From JBAXAM01 sp964565935 (lineage in GTDB: Bacteria > Pseudomonadota > Gammaproteobacteria > UBA9339): a stretch of 44,588 bases of DNA. Below are positions 34,929-44,320 of this stretch, in pieces. The notes under the pieces are model-generated. The model saw only the letters and a list, made by a program, of their open reading frames with translations, ran no database searches and had not been told where the DNA came from. Position numbers and translations under genes: made by a program. Every line of letters begins with the position of its first letter. The first letter of the stretch is position 1. The DNA is taken from the NCBI GenBank assembly GCA_964565935.1, contig CAZMGW010000008.1, positions 1-44,588 on the forward strand, read 5' to 3'.

Positions 34929-36476
34929 CTATTCATCCCGCAAAACAAAATCTTGCCACCTCATTCCACTCAACCATAAACACACAAAATAAGATACAAC
35001 TGCGCCAACACATAAAAGAGCCAAATGCCATACTCGAGCAAAGGCGCTCCAACTAAACCACACTGCTAAATCAGCAGTAACAAGCCACAGAAATAATGCT
35101 AAAACGACATTGGCAAAAATCAATCGCAACCAAAATATCTTCCAATCCTTGCCAGGCTCATAGTGTTTTTCGCGCCTAATTGTCCAAAATAGCAAACCAG
35201 CATTGAGGCTGGATGTTAATGAAGTAGCAAGCGCAAGCCCCGCGTGTTTTAGCGGAAAAACCAAAATGGTAGCAAGTACGATATTAGCCAATACTGCGGT
35301 AACCGCTATTTTCACCGGTGTTTTAATATTCTGCCGCGAATAAAAACCCGAAGCCAGCACCTTAACTAGCATAAAAGCAGGAATACCAACGGTAAAACCC
35401 CACAAACTACGCCGTACCATTATCACGTCGAAGTCAGTAAATTTTCCATGCTGAAACAATGTCATCACAATTGGGCCAGCGAGCACAGCAATACCAACCA
35501 CTGCCGGCAATGCAATAATTAATACAAATTTCAGCCCCCAATCAATCGCCCTTGAGAATTCCTCGTGCGATTGTGAAGCATGTTTGCGTGACAAATATGG
35601 CAACACTACAGTAGCAATTGCCACACCAAAAACCCCCAGAGGAAACAAAGTTAAACGATTAGAAAAATTCAACCACGATATACTACCTACACGCAAAAAT
35701 GATCCCAGCATGTTATCAATCAAAAAGCTTACTTGCGCTACCGAAACGCCAAATATAGCTGGCACCATTAATTTTAATACGCGCCTTACCCCTGAATCAC
35801 GCCATAAAATATGCGGCCTCGGCATTAGATTAAGTTTGTATAAAAATGGGAGTTGAAATAAAAGCTGTGCCGCACCACCAATAAAAATCCCCCAAGCCAA
35901 AGCCACAACTGGCTGGGCAAAATATGGCGCCATAAAAATAGCCGCACCAATTAAGGCCAAGTTTAGAAAATTAGGCGCAAACGCGGGAACGCCAAATTTG
36001 CCATAAGCATTTAAAATTGCACTGACATACGCAGTCAATGAAATAAATAAAATATAAGGAAAGGTTATGCGCAACATCGCTGTTGTTAGATCAAAGCGAC
36101 CAGGATCATGAATATACCCAGGAGCAAAAATATAAACCAACCATGGTGTAACTAGAATCGCAATCAAAGTAAAAACAAACAACACCAAAAGCATTACCCC
36201 AGCCATGGCTCCCAGAAAAGCTTTAACGTCTGCTTCGTCACGCCGCTGCCGGTATTCCGACAGCACTGGAACAAAACTTTGAGAAAATGCCCCTTCGGCA
36301 AACAAACTCCGTAAAAAATTGGGGATACGATAAGCAACAAAAAAAGCATCTAGCCCGGCTGTTGCCCCAAAAACATAGGCAAAAATCAACTCACGCACAA
36401 ATCCAGTGATGCGTGAAATGACAGTCATACAAGAAAAAGCAAATGTAGATTTAAGTAGGCTTTTTTTCATTTTCAC
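34929..36476 (-). CDS. murJ: Lipid II flippase MurJ
   Basis: Fourteen-helix MOP-superfamily protein of 515 residues that moves lipid II across the inner membrane for peptidoglycan synthesis. The N-terminus STFAFSCMTVISRITGFVRE and DAFFVAYRIPNFLRSLFAEG are strongly conserved. The functional Arg/Asp-rich first half and later GLKFVLIIALPAVVGI and VLASGFYSRQNIKTPVK are present. Two promoter-like sequences lie upstream on its strand. It is divergent from rpsT. Confidence 0.96.
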   Translation of the reverse strand: MKMKKSLLKSTFAFSCMTVISRITGFVRELIFAYVFGATAGLDAFFVAYRIPNFLRSLFAEGAFSQSFVPVLSEYRQRRDEADVKAFLGAMAGVMLLVLFVFTLIAILVTPWLVYIFAPGYIHDPGRFDLTTAMLRITFPYILFISLTAYVSAILNAYGKFGVPAFAPNFLNLALIGAAIFMAPYFAQPVVALAWGIFIGGAAQLLFQLPFLYKLNLMPRPHILWRDSGVRRVLKLMVPAIFGVSVAQVSFLIDNMLGSFLRVGSISWLNFSNRLTLFPLGVFGVAIATVVLPYLSRKHASQSHEEFSRAIDWGLKFVLIIALPAVVGIAVLAGPIVMTLFQHGKFTDFDVIMVRRSLWGFTVGIPAFMLVKVLASGFYSRQNIKTPVKIAVTAVLANIVLATILVFPLKHAGLALATSLTSSLNAGLLFWTIRREKHYEPGKDWKIFWLRLIFANVVLALFLWLVTADLAVWFSWSAFARVWHLALLCVGAVVSYFVCLWLSGMRWQDFVLRDE

Positions 36477-36503
36477 AGTTTAAATATAGAAACAAACAAG
36501 ATC

Positions 36504-36533
36504 CTTATAACTTTAACATTTAACCATTGTCAA
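36504..36533 (-). promoter_or_regulatory. murJ proximal promoter
   Basis: On the minus strand TTGACA (36528-36533) and TATAAG (36504-36509) are separated by 18 bases. They match sigma-70 boxes at six and five of six positions and lie just upstream of the murJ start at 36476, giving a short leader. Confidence 0.6.
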
Positions 36534-36597
36534 ACAATAGAAAACAACCAAAGTTTTTCTTTATTAATCAACATGTTTTATACAAAACACCGCGGCC

Positions 36598-36606
36598 ATT
36601 ATAGCA
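36598..36606 (-). promoter_or_regulatory. Extended -10 promoter element pointing to murJ
   Basis: The minus strand reads TGCTATAAT, a perfect extended -10. TTGAGT occurs 19 bases before the TATAAT, a weak -35. This would be a distal murJ promoter about 120 bases from the start codon. Confidence 0.45.
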
Positions 36607-36650
36607 TACTGCCACGATCATTACTCAATTTTCATGCTTCCCCACCCCCA

Positions 36651-36679
36651 TTGACAGCCAAACAAGATCAAGGCATATT
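36651..36679 (+). promoter_or_regulatory. rpsT promoter
   Basis: TTGACA (36651-36656), a 17-base spacer and CATATT (36674-36679) form a sigma-70-type promoter 35 bases before the rpsT start. The -35 is perfect and the -10 matches at four of six positions. Confidence 0.6.
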
Positions 36680-36713
36680 AGCAACAAAGTAAAATTTCTT
36701 AGGGGAATAAAAA

Positions 36714-36977
36714 GTGGCTAACACCAAATCAGCAAAAAAACGAGCAGTTCAAAACGAACAACGTCGCAAACATAATACAAGCTTAAAATCAACATATCGC
36801 ACCTACATCAAAAAAGTTGACGCAGCTGTCGTAGCAAATAAAAAAGAAGAGGCCATAACGGCATTAAAAGAAGCCATTCCCGTACTAGACAAAATGGCCG
36901 CAAAAAAAATTCTCGAAAAAAATAAAGCTGCGCGCCACAAAAGTCGTTTAAATGCCAAGATAAAAAAAATGGCATAA
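36714..36977 (+). CDS. rpsT: 30S ribosomal protein S20
   Basis: An 87-residue, Lys/Arg/Ala-rich helical protein (ANTKSAKKRAVQNEQRRKHN, then AAKKILEKNKAARHKSRLN), the normal length for S20, which binds 16S rRNA. It starts with GTG at 36714, with AGGGG about nine bases upstream. A non-ATG start recalls E. coli rpsT, where the rare start codon is part of its autoregulation; here that is only analogy. No terminator is visible before the helicase gene 43 bases downstream. Confidence 0.96.
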   Translation: MANTKSAKKRAVQNEQRRKHNTSLKSTYRTYIKKVDAAVVANKKEEAITALKEAIPVLDKMAAKKILEKNKAARHKSRLNAKIKKMA

Positions 36978-37020
36978 TAGCCTCCGCTGCATTAACAAGA
37001 AATAATAAGTTTTGTATGCC

Positions 37021-38580
37021 ATGCGCACTATCGAAATTAACGATCAGTTTAAAAAAGCCTTAAATCTCGTTGAAAAATCTAAGCACAATTTATTAATATT
37101 TGGCAAAGCAGGTACTGGCAAATCAACTTTCTTACACCATTGTCGTAGCCATGCTAAAAAAAATATTGCGGTATTAGCCCCAACTGGCGTCGCTGCTATT
37201 AACGTAAACGGCGCAACAATCCACTCTTTTTTCGGCTTTTCCATCGATATCACCGTAGAAAAAGTAAAGAGAGTTTCTAAGAATAACAAAATTAAAAAAC
37301 TCTTAAAAAACCTGGACACTATTATCATTGATGAAATTTCGATGGTAAGAGCAGATCTCCTGGATTGTATAAATAGATTTTTAACCTTAAATGGCCCTTA
37401 CCCACTTGAACCATTTGGCGGCATCCAAATGATTTTTATCGGGGATCTTTATCAAATTCCTCCAGTAGTAAAAAGCGACGTTGCCCATTTTTTTAAGAAT
37501 TTCTATCAAAGTCCTTATTTTTTCTCAGCTAAATCTTTTATTGAACATGAAGCAACATTTGAGTTTGTTGAGTTTGAAAAAATTTATCGCCAAACAGATA
37601 CTGCTTTTATTAACCTGCTTAATGCGATCCGCAACAACACCATCACCGACAAACACCTTCAAGCTTTAAATGAACGCCTACAACCTGATTTCAAAACACT
37701 GGACGATGAATTTTGGGTATACCTTACCGGCACCAATGACGCCGTAAAAAGAATCAACGACACCATGCTGGGACGTATTAAAGAAAAAGAAAAGGTCTAT
37801 ACGGCTGAAACCTCCGGAGATATCCAACCAAACGCCTTCCCAACAGACCAAGAGTTAAAGCTAAAAATTGGTGCCCAAGTAATGTTGGTTAATAATGATC
37901 CAGATGGCCGCTGGGTTAACGGCTCAATTGGTCATATCACTGCTTTTGGACGTGATAAAAAAAATAATACTGATATAATAATGGTACAATTATCAAACAG
38001 AGAGATTGTTGACATACATCCATACAGCTGGGATGTGTTTAAATACGAAATCAATGAAGAAACCAATGGCTTGAATACGCTGAAAATTGGTGGTTTTACT
38101 CAATACCCAATGCGGCTTGCTTGGGCATTAACCGTTCACAAAAGCCAGGGTAAAACCTTTGATAATGTTATTGTTGATTTGGGTACAACTTTTTCACCAG
38201 GACAAATGTATGTGGCATTAAGCAGATGCACCAGCCTGGAAGGTTTGGTTCTTAAAAAAAGGATAACAACCAAAAATGTTTTTATCGATTATCGCATTGT
38301 GAACTTTTTGACCAAATTTCAGTACCAACAAGCCGCAAAAGAATTGCCGCTTGAAGAAAAAATTGCCGTTATAAAAAATGCTATTACTAACAAAAAATCG
38401 TTAGAAATAACTTATTTAACAGCCCAGGATGAAAAATCCAGGCGCATTATAGAACCTCGCTCTGTTGGCGAGATGATTTATCAAGATAAGAAATTTATTG
38501 GTATTGATGGGTTTTGTACTTTAAGAAAAGAATCTAGGTGTTTTCGTATCGATAGGATTCTAGAGATTAGTACTATTTAA
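37021..38580 (+). CDS. PIF1-like DNA helicase with C-terminal WYL-like domain
   Basis: A 519-residue superfamily 1B helicase. Walker A GKAGTGKSTFLHHC, Walker B IDEISMVRADLLD, motif III GDLYQIPPV, and the C-terminal LTVHKSQGKTFDNVIVDLG and QMYVALSRCTSLEGL are all present and intact. The last 78 residues (about 442-519) look like a WYL domain: IKNAITNKKSLEITY, RRIIEPRSV, then KKFIGIDGFCTLRK. Such ligand- or nucleic-acid-sensing domains sometimes regulate helicases. ATG at 37021 is preferred to a TTG at 37012. The role is not established; PIF1 proteins unwind forked DNA and G-quadruplexes. It follows rpsT by 43 bases. Confidence 0.9.
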   Translation: MRTIEINDQFKKALNLVEKSKHNLLIFGKAGTGKSTFLHHCRSHAKKNIAVLAPTGVAAINVNGATIHSFFGFSIDITVEKVKRVSKNNKIKKLLKNLDTIIIDEISMVRADLLDCINRFLTLNGPYPLEPFGGIQMIFIGDLYQIPPVVKSDVAHFFKNFYQSPYFFSAKSFIEHEATFEFVEFEKIYRQTDTAFINLLNAIRNNTITDKHLQALNERLQPDFKTLDDEFWVYLTGTNDAVKRINDTMLGRIKEKEKVYTAETSGDIQPNAFPTDQELKLKIGAQVMLVNNDPDGRWVNGSIGHITAFGRDKKNNTDIIMVQLSNREIVDIHPYSWDVFKYEINEETNGLNTLKIGGFTQYPMRLAWALTVHKSQGKTFDNVIVDLGTTFSPGQMYVALSRCTSLEGLVLKKRITTKNVFIDYRIVNFLTKFQYQQAAKELPLEEKIAVIKNAITNKKSLEITYLTAQDEKSRRIIEPRSVGEMIYQDKKFIGIDGFCTLRKESRCFRIDRILEISTI

Positions 38581-38633
38581 TAGCCTCATGGAATTAGCTA
38601 AGATTACGTTGCCGGATAGAAACAGGAGATGAA

Positions 38634-39896
38634 ATGACCACTCATAAAAAAAATGCATTTTATGCACAATCTGGCGGCGTCACCGCCGTCATCAATTCAA
38701 CTGCCTGCGGCATAATCGAAACCTCAAGAAAACATGGAATCAAGGTCTATGCTGGTAGAAACGGCATAGTTGGAGCATTAGCTGAAGAACTAATCGATAC
38801 TAACAAAGAAACCGCAAAAGATATTGCTGCCTTACGTCACACCCCAGGAGGCGCTTTTGGTTCTTGTCGTTATAAATTACAGTGCTTCAAACAAAACTGT
38901 ATCGAATATGAGCGTTTAATTGAAGTGTTTGCTGCCCACAACATCGGCTATTTCTTTTATAATGGTGGCGGCGACTCTCAGGATACCACCCACAAAATCT
39001 CCCAAATGAGTCAAATTATGGGTTATCCTCTTGCTTGTGTTGGTATACCCAAAACCATGGACAACGATTTACCATTCACCGACACCTGCCCAGGTTTTGG
39101 CTCGGTAGCTAAATACATCGCTACTTCAATACGAGAAACAGGATACGATCTTGCCTCTATGGCCGCAACCTCAACCAAAATTTTCGTGATGGAAGTGATG
39201 GGCAGGCATGCTGGATGGACTGCAGCTGCAGCTGGCTTGGCTAGTGAAAAGACTGGTGAACCACCTCACATTATTTTATTCCCTGAAGTAATTTTTCATG
39301 AAGAAAAATTCCTAAAAAAGGTCGATACTTGTGTCAAAAAACATGGCTGTTGCGCAATTGTGGTTTCTGAAGGATTGCGGGATCAAAATGGGAAGTTTTT
39401 GTCTACCTCTGAGTGCCGTGACGTTTTTGGCCACAAACAGTTAGGCGGTACCGCACCACTAATTGCCAAATTAATTAAACACAAGCTTGGTTACAAATAC
39501 CACTGGGCTGTGGTTGATTATCTCCAACGCGCTGCACGCCATATCGCATCTAAAGTCGATGTAGAACAAGCCTATGCCTTAGGCAAGGCCGCGGTTGAAT
39601 TCGCTCTGGCCGGCAAAGGTAACATCATGGTAACCGTCGAGCGCAAATCAGATAAACCCTATCGCTGGGCAATAGGTAGCGTAGAACTTGAAAAAGTTGC
39701 TAATGTCGAAAAGAAAATGCCGCGCGACTTTATCACACCTGATGGCTATCACATAACCAATCTCTGTCGTAAGTACCTCTCCCCTCTGATCAAAGGGGAA
39801 GACTTCCCTCCATTTAAAAATGGCTTGCCACAGTATGTGCGCCTAAAAAATATCCCTCTTAGAAAAAAGCTGAAGAAAAAATTTACCCTAATTTAA
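38634..39896 (+). CDS. pfp: 6-phosphofructokinase, pyrophosphate-dependent type
   Basis: Interconverts fructose 6-phosphate and fructose 1,6-bisphosphate. 420 residues. The N-terminal SGGVTAVINSTACGI binds phosphate. GGGDS (111-115) places Asp at the position that is Gly in ATP-using enzymes, and PKTMDND (139-145) carries the Lys typical of PPi users, so PPi rather than ATP is the expected donor. VMEVMGRHAGW is the sugar-binding block. AGGAG lies close to the ATG. It is 53 bases after the helicase gene on the same strand. The specificity call rests on these two residues. Confidence 0.92.
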   Translation: MTTHKKNAFYAQSGGVTAVINSTACGIIETSRKHGIKVYAGRNGIVGALAEELIDTNKETAKDIAALRHTPGGAFGSCRYKLQCFKQNCIEYERLIEVFAAHNIGYFFYNGGGDSQDTTHKISQMSQIMGYPLACVGIPKTMDNDLPFTDTCPGFGSVAKYIATSIRETGYDLASMAATSTKIFVMEVMGRHAGWTAAAAGLASEKTGEPPHIILFPEVIFHEEKFLKKVDTCVKKHGCCAIVVSEGLRDQNGKFLSTSECRDVFGHKQLGGTAPLIAKLIKHKLGYKYHWAVVDYLQRAARHIASKVDVEQAYALGKAAVEFALAGKGNIMVTVERKSDKPYRWAIGSVELEKVANVEKKMPRDFITPDGYHITNLCRKYLSPLIKGEDFPPFKNGLPQYVRLKNIPLRKKLKKKFTLI

Positions 39897-40141
39897 AGTG
39901 ACATGGATAACATGTCGCCGTACTTTCAACAAGGATATGGAAACTACCGCAGTTAAAAAACCACCACTAAACATCAACCCAAAGCTATCGAAAAATGTTT
40001 TTATCATGGCAGTATAATGGCTCTAATTTCGGGAATCGCTTTTCTACTAATTTGACTAAAATTTGATACTTAAAAATACCCTAATTATATAAACCCCACT
40101 ATAAAGAGATTCAGTAGACTTGAATCATAATAGTATAAAAA

Positions 40142-41812
40142 TCATTTATTTTTGATTATGCGCTCTGCCATATTAATCGCTGCGCTGTAATCCCGGCTAA
40201 ACAAAACTCCATCTTTACCATCTCTAATATGCCCCTTCAAAAGAACCTCTGCGGGTTGTTTTTGCACGGCACTTAAAATGACAGTTGTGTTACTTTTACG
40301 ACACTGCTGAATAATATTCTGAATAACGCTTTCGCCGCTAGCATCCAAATATGGCACCAAACGCATTCGTAAAATAAGAACTCGGGGCATGTGCCCCATC
40401 AATTTTAGTGTCTCTAGCAAATCGCCTGCGACACCAAAGAAAACGGGCCCAGTAATTTGAAAAACTTCAACCCCATCGGGTAGATCAACACGTTGATTTT
40501 CTTCCTCGTATTTCGTGTCGTAGATATCAGCCAAATGTCGGCCTTGACTGCGAATTTCTACAGTTTGTGACATATGGCGCATAAACAAAAGCGATGCCAA
40601 AGTGATACCCACACCAATTGCTGCAGTTAAACTAACAAAAACAGTCAGCCCAAAAGTCAAAAGCATAACAAGGCGATCAGAAGCAGATAACCGCAAAACA
40701 TGGATAAAGTGATGGGTTTCACTCATGCCCCACGCCACAATAAACAGTATCGCAGCAAGTGCCGCCATAGGAATAAATGCTATTGCATCCATAGCAAAAA
40801 ACATAAACAGCAACAGAAAAAGCGCATGGAAAATACCAGCCATGGGCGTTTTGCCACCAGCTTTGATATTGGTTGCAGTACGAGCAACGGCCCCAGTTGC
40901 AGGAAGTCCGCCAAATAATGCTGAAGCAATATTCGCAACCCCCTCTCCAACTAGCTCTTGATTAGGTCGGTGCTTGAACCCAGTCATACCATCAGCCACA
41001 ACAGCAGAAAGCAGAGATTCGATACCTGCAAGAAAAGCTATGGTAAACGCCGAAGGGATAACTTCTTGAAATTTTGTCAAACTCCACACAGGGAATTTTG
41101 GCAAATGCAAACCCCGTGGCAACACAGGAAACTGTGAGCCAATAGTCTCAATGGGCAGATGGAAAATAGCCACAATAAGCGCACAGACGGCAACAGCAAT
41201 CAAATAACCTGGCAATTTCGGAGCATAACGACGCAGTAAAATAATAATTCCAAGGGCCAAAACCCCAAGCATGATTGTTGTTGGACAAAACGTATGCCAT
41301 GCCTCAACATAACTATGCCACTTGGGAATAAAATCTGCCGGCACCTTGGTCAATTCAAGCCCAAAAAAATCTTTCACCTGTGATGAAGCGATGATAACGG
41401 CTATTCCTGCCGTAAAACCGATAATTACCGGGTGGGGAACAAATTTAATTAGCTGTCCAAGTCTTGTGTATCCCGCAACGATCAGAATCAACCCAGCCAA
41501 CAAAGTTGCCATGATTAATCCGTCATAGCCATGCTGGGCAATCACAGTATACACAACAACCACAAAAGCGCCGGTTGGGCCTCCAATCTGAACTCTGGAC
41601 CCACCCAAAAAAGAGATCATAAACCCGGCAACAACAGCCGTAACCAACCCCTTATCTGGAGACACACCACTAGCAATTGCCAGCGCCATCGCAAGCGGCA
41701 ACGCAACAATAGCGACCGTTAACCCAGCCACTATGTCAGATTTTAAAGTGCGAAGAGAATAGTCTTCTCGTAATAACGAGAACAATTTTGGTATAAATGT
41801 TTTTGGAATCAA
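40142..41812 (-). CDS. SulP-family anion transporter with STAS domain
   Basis: A 556-residue protein. Residues 1-420 form the SLC26/SulP membrane domain (DIVAGLTVAIVALPLAMALA, then GGSRVQIGGPTGAFVVVVYT). Residues about 440-550 are a cytoplasmic STAS domain (VEVFQITGPVFFGVAGDL, LRMRLVPYLDASGESVI). Family members carry sulfate, bicarbonate or dicarboxylates; the substrate here is open. The start is TTG at 41812 with AGAGG eight bases upstream. It lies 25 bases downstream of the ankyrin gene, probably in the same transcript. The 245 bases beyond its stop (39897-40141) hold nothing clear. Confidence 0.92.
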   Translation of the reverse strand: MIPKTFIPKLFSLLREDYSLRTLKSDIVAGLTVAIVALPLAMALAIASGVSPDKGLVTAVVAGFMISFLGGSRVQIGGPTGAFVVVVYTVIAQHGYDGLIMATLLAGLILIVAGYTRLGQLIKFVPHPVIIGFTAGIAVIIASSQVKDFFGLELTKVPADFIPKWHSYVEAWHTFCPTTIMLGVLALGIIILLRRYAPKLPGYLIAVAVCALIVAIFHLPIETIGSQFPVLPRGLHLPKFPVWSLTKFQEVIPSAFTIAFLAGIESLLSAVVADGMTGFKHRPNQELVGEGVANIASALFGGLPATGAVARTATNIKAGGKTPMAGIFHALFLLLFMFFAMDAIAFIPMAALAAILFIVAWGMSETHHFIHVLRLSASDRLVMLLTFGLTVFVSLTAAIGVGITLASLLFMRHMSQTVEIRSQGRHLADIYDTKYEEENQRVDLPDGVEVFQITGPVFFGVAGDLLETLKLMGHMPRVLILRMRLVPYLDASGESVIQNIIQQCRKSNTTVILSAVQKQPAEVLLKGHIRDGKDGVLFSRDYSAAINMAERIIKNK

Positions 41813-41837
41813 GTGTTGTGCCTCTAAATGTCGAAAC

Positions 41838-44060
41838 CTATTTTACAGTAAGAGCCTGCATTTTTGCCTCTATCAATTCGGCAATCTTAGCACGCGCCTC
41901 ATCTTTTCCATCATTCTCTTTTTTGTTGGCATAATCAAGCGCGGTTTCTTTATAAATATCATCTTGGATGGTCAAATTAATCCCGGGAGAATTCAGAAGT
42001 TCTTGAGCAACTTCAACATATCCTTTTTCTGCGGCATACATGAGAGCAGTTTTCCCCCATTTATTTGACAGATTAACATTTACCCTATCATTTAAAACAA
42101 AAACCTTAACAACAGCCTGATGGTTAAAAAAGCTGGCATAACACAGTGCGTTCCAAGCACCATCAGAATCATCACACATATTTGTCTGAATATTGGGATG
42201 CTCAAGAAGATACTCAGCAATCTCAGCATGGCCATAAGTAGCAGCCCACATAAGAGCGGTCTTGCCATCCTTGTCCTGCTTATTAAGACCATCAACCCCT
42301 ACTCTTCCAGCAAGCTCTTTTACAGCCCCAGTATGACCACCCAAAGCAGCCAACATAAGAGCGGTCTTGCCATACTTGTCCCGTTTATTAAGCTCAACCC
42401 CTGCTCTCCCAGCGAGCTCTTTTACAACTTTAACACGGCCACGCATAGCAGCCCGCATCAGCGGAGTATAACCCTCTGAATCCGCCACATTAGGATCACA
42501 ACCTTGATCCAAGTGATATCGCAAGGATTCTAAACATCCAATCTTGATAGATAAATTTAATCCTGCAACTCCCTCAGCATATCTTGGGTCTGCTTCCAAT
42601 TGGGGTTTAATTCGGCCCAAAACTTCTTTCGGCGATGGATAGGTAGCCTTCGGGCTACCTTCAAAAGAAAACATCCGGAATGCCAATGGCGATGGCTTGT
42701 CATAACCTGGCAACACTCTAAGCGCCGGCATAGAAAAATTTGCACAAAAAATCAACTCAGCTAATTCATCAATTGAATCTGTTTCAACCTCACCGACACA
42801 ACTATTAGGATCAAAATAATAATAATCTTTTCCATTTTTAAATAAAGCTGTCTTATGATTGTGCCCGCTAATAATAATCAACCGCTCATCTTGAATTATG
42901 TTTTGTTCTCTCAGGAGTTGTTTTAATTGTTCCAACGTAAATAATGCGGCAATTGAGTATTCTCTTCGGGGTGGTTTAACAGGTTCACTTCCTTGTTTGC
43001 TATATTCTAAACTTTGATCCAAATCATCCTGATTCATTAGCGAATATTCGCCGGGTTCTTGATAATATCTTATTAGAGAAATAAATCTTTCGATTTGTTC
43101 GTCACCTGAGCTAGAACCACCATCCCAGCTAGCAATCTTTTTCACCATAGATTCAAACCAAGCAGAGTCATCCCTGTCCTTTCCCGGTTGAGTTTGTAGC
43201 CATTTAGAAAACAACCACACTGCAGAGATTCCTCCGCAATGCCCCGTTTCAAATTTCTCAATAAATTTTTTGTCAAATTCCCAACCCTTCTCTTTACTTT
43301 CCTTGAGTAAATATGTCTGAATTTTTTCTAAAAGTTCCATTTGAGCAAGAGACTTTTTGCCTTTCTCTCCACCATACATGGCGCGCATACCGCGCAATCG
43401 CCCCTCATCCGCTCCCCTTGCTTTAGCAAGCTCCGCCAAAGCTGCGCGCCGATTTTCAAATTCTCCCCCTGTGGAGAATGAACCACTAAGATCCCTAGCC
43501 TTATAAACGAACAAAAGGAAATGGTTTGGATCCAATCTAGACAGGTCCGACGGGGATTCGCCTAATAGAAATTTAGCCATCTCATTCGAGGGCAAACTAT
43601 ACCTAAAGCACAACTCCATTAACGCCAAAGCAACTAGGGATTGGCTATCAGCAAACGTTTGCATACATTCATCAAAATCCGGATTGATCTCGAAAGCGCG
43701 CTTTAATAACTTTTGGGATCTTACTGTTTTAAATTGCTCTAATAACTTGAAACAGTCTTTAGGTTGGCATGTTGTAAGTGCACGATTGACTTGTTGAAAA
43801 ACCATCTTGAAAATATCCGTGGGACTTACACCGCTACTCAACTGTTGGTTAACAAAACGCTCTAACTGCTCAATAAATGTAACTTCTTGGCTAGGAGCGC
43901 TCTTAGATTGCGCAGACAATTCAACCCCCTGTGCAGTGACATCTTCTCCAGGACCAGCAAGCAATGCAGATGAAAAAAACAAAACCGCAACATAAAGTGG
44001 AAGCGCAAATAGCGTTTTCCATCCCGACAACACCACCCTGTATTTGGCATGCAATAACAT
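41838..44060 (-). CDS. Exported ankyrin-repeat protein with YopT-like cysteine-protease region
   Basis: A 740-residue protein from ATG 44060, chosen because AGGCG lies six bases upstream and a signal-like sequence follows (hydrophobic LFALPLYVAVLFFSSALLAG). Residues about 255-440 resemble a papain-like C58 (YopT) fold: Cys275 in GHCGGISAVWLFSKWL, His400/402 in ISGHNHKTALF, Asp417 in YYYFDPNS. Spacing of about 125 and 15-17 residues is close to YopT (119 and 16). Residues about 500-710 hold five or six ankyrin repeats (DSEGYTPLMRAAMRGRVKVV, YGKTALMLAALGGHTGAVKE, WGKTALMYAAEKGYVEVAQE). Ankyrin proteins of intracellular bacteria are often host-directed effectors; export route and activity are inferred. 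Confidence 0.8.
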   Translation of the reverse strand: MLLHAKYRVVLSGWKTLFALPLYVAVLFFSSALLAGPGEDVTAQGVELSAQSKSAPSQEVTFIEQLERFVNQQLSSGVSPTDIFKMVFQQVNRALTTCQPKDCFKLLEQFKTVRSQKLLKRAFEINPDFDECMQTFADSQSLVALALMELCFRYSLPSNEMAKFLLGESPSDLSRLDPNHFLLFVYKARDLSGSFSTGGEFENRRAALAELAKARGADEGRLRGMRAMYGGEKGKKSLAQMELLEKIQTYLLKESKEKGWEFDKKFIEKFETGHCGGISAVWLFSKWLQTQPGKDRDDSAWFESMVKKIASWDGGSSSGDEQIERFISLIRYYQEPGEYSLMNQDDLDQSLEYSKQGSEPVKPPRREYSIAALFTLEQLKQLLREQNIIQDERLIIISGHNHKTALFKNGKDYYYFDPNSCVGEVETDSIDELAELIFCANFSMPALRVLPGYDKPSPLAFRMFSFEGSPKATYPSPKEVLGRIKPQLEADPRYAEGVAGLNLSIKIGCLESLRYHLDQGCDPNVADSEGYTPLMRAAMRGRVKVVKELAGRAGVELNKRDKYGKTALMLAALGGHTGAVKELAGRVGVDGLNKQDKDGKTALMWAATYGHAEIAEYLLEHPNIQTNMCDDSDGAWNALCYASFFNHQAVVKVFVLNDRVNVNLSNKWGKTALMYAAEKGYVEVAQELLNSPGINLTIQDDIYKETALDYANKKENDGKDEARAKIAELIEAKMQALTVK

Positions 44061-44320
44061 ATTTTCGCCTGTTCTATTATTAAAATTAATGGCCATACAA
44101 TATTTTGTATTAAAAATCAAACCGATATAAGCAATTGCCATTCTAATAAGAACTATAGCAGCCTAACATTAAGGAAATATTAAGAAAGTTGCCTCACCCA
44201 AACTAAAAATCTCAAGGTTATTGATAATACCTAATTCCTAACCCTCTGCGGTGGCAAAGCTCGTACGATTTGCTCGCGCCAACGCAGGCTAAAACCAGCG
44301 GCTACCGACTTTACGCAACC

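Noticed and set aside
39900..39916. GACATG/CATGTC hairpin after the phosphofructokinase gene
   Set aside because: Stem of six with no U-tract; too weak to call a terminator.
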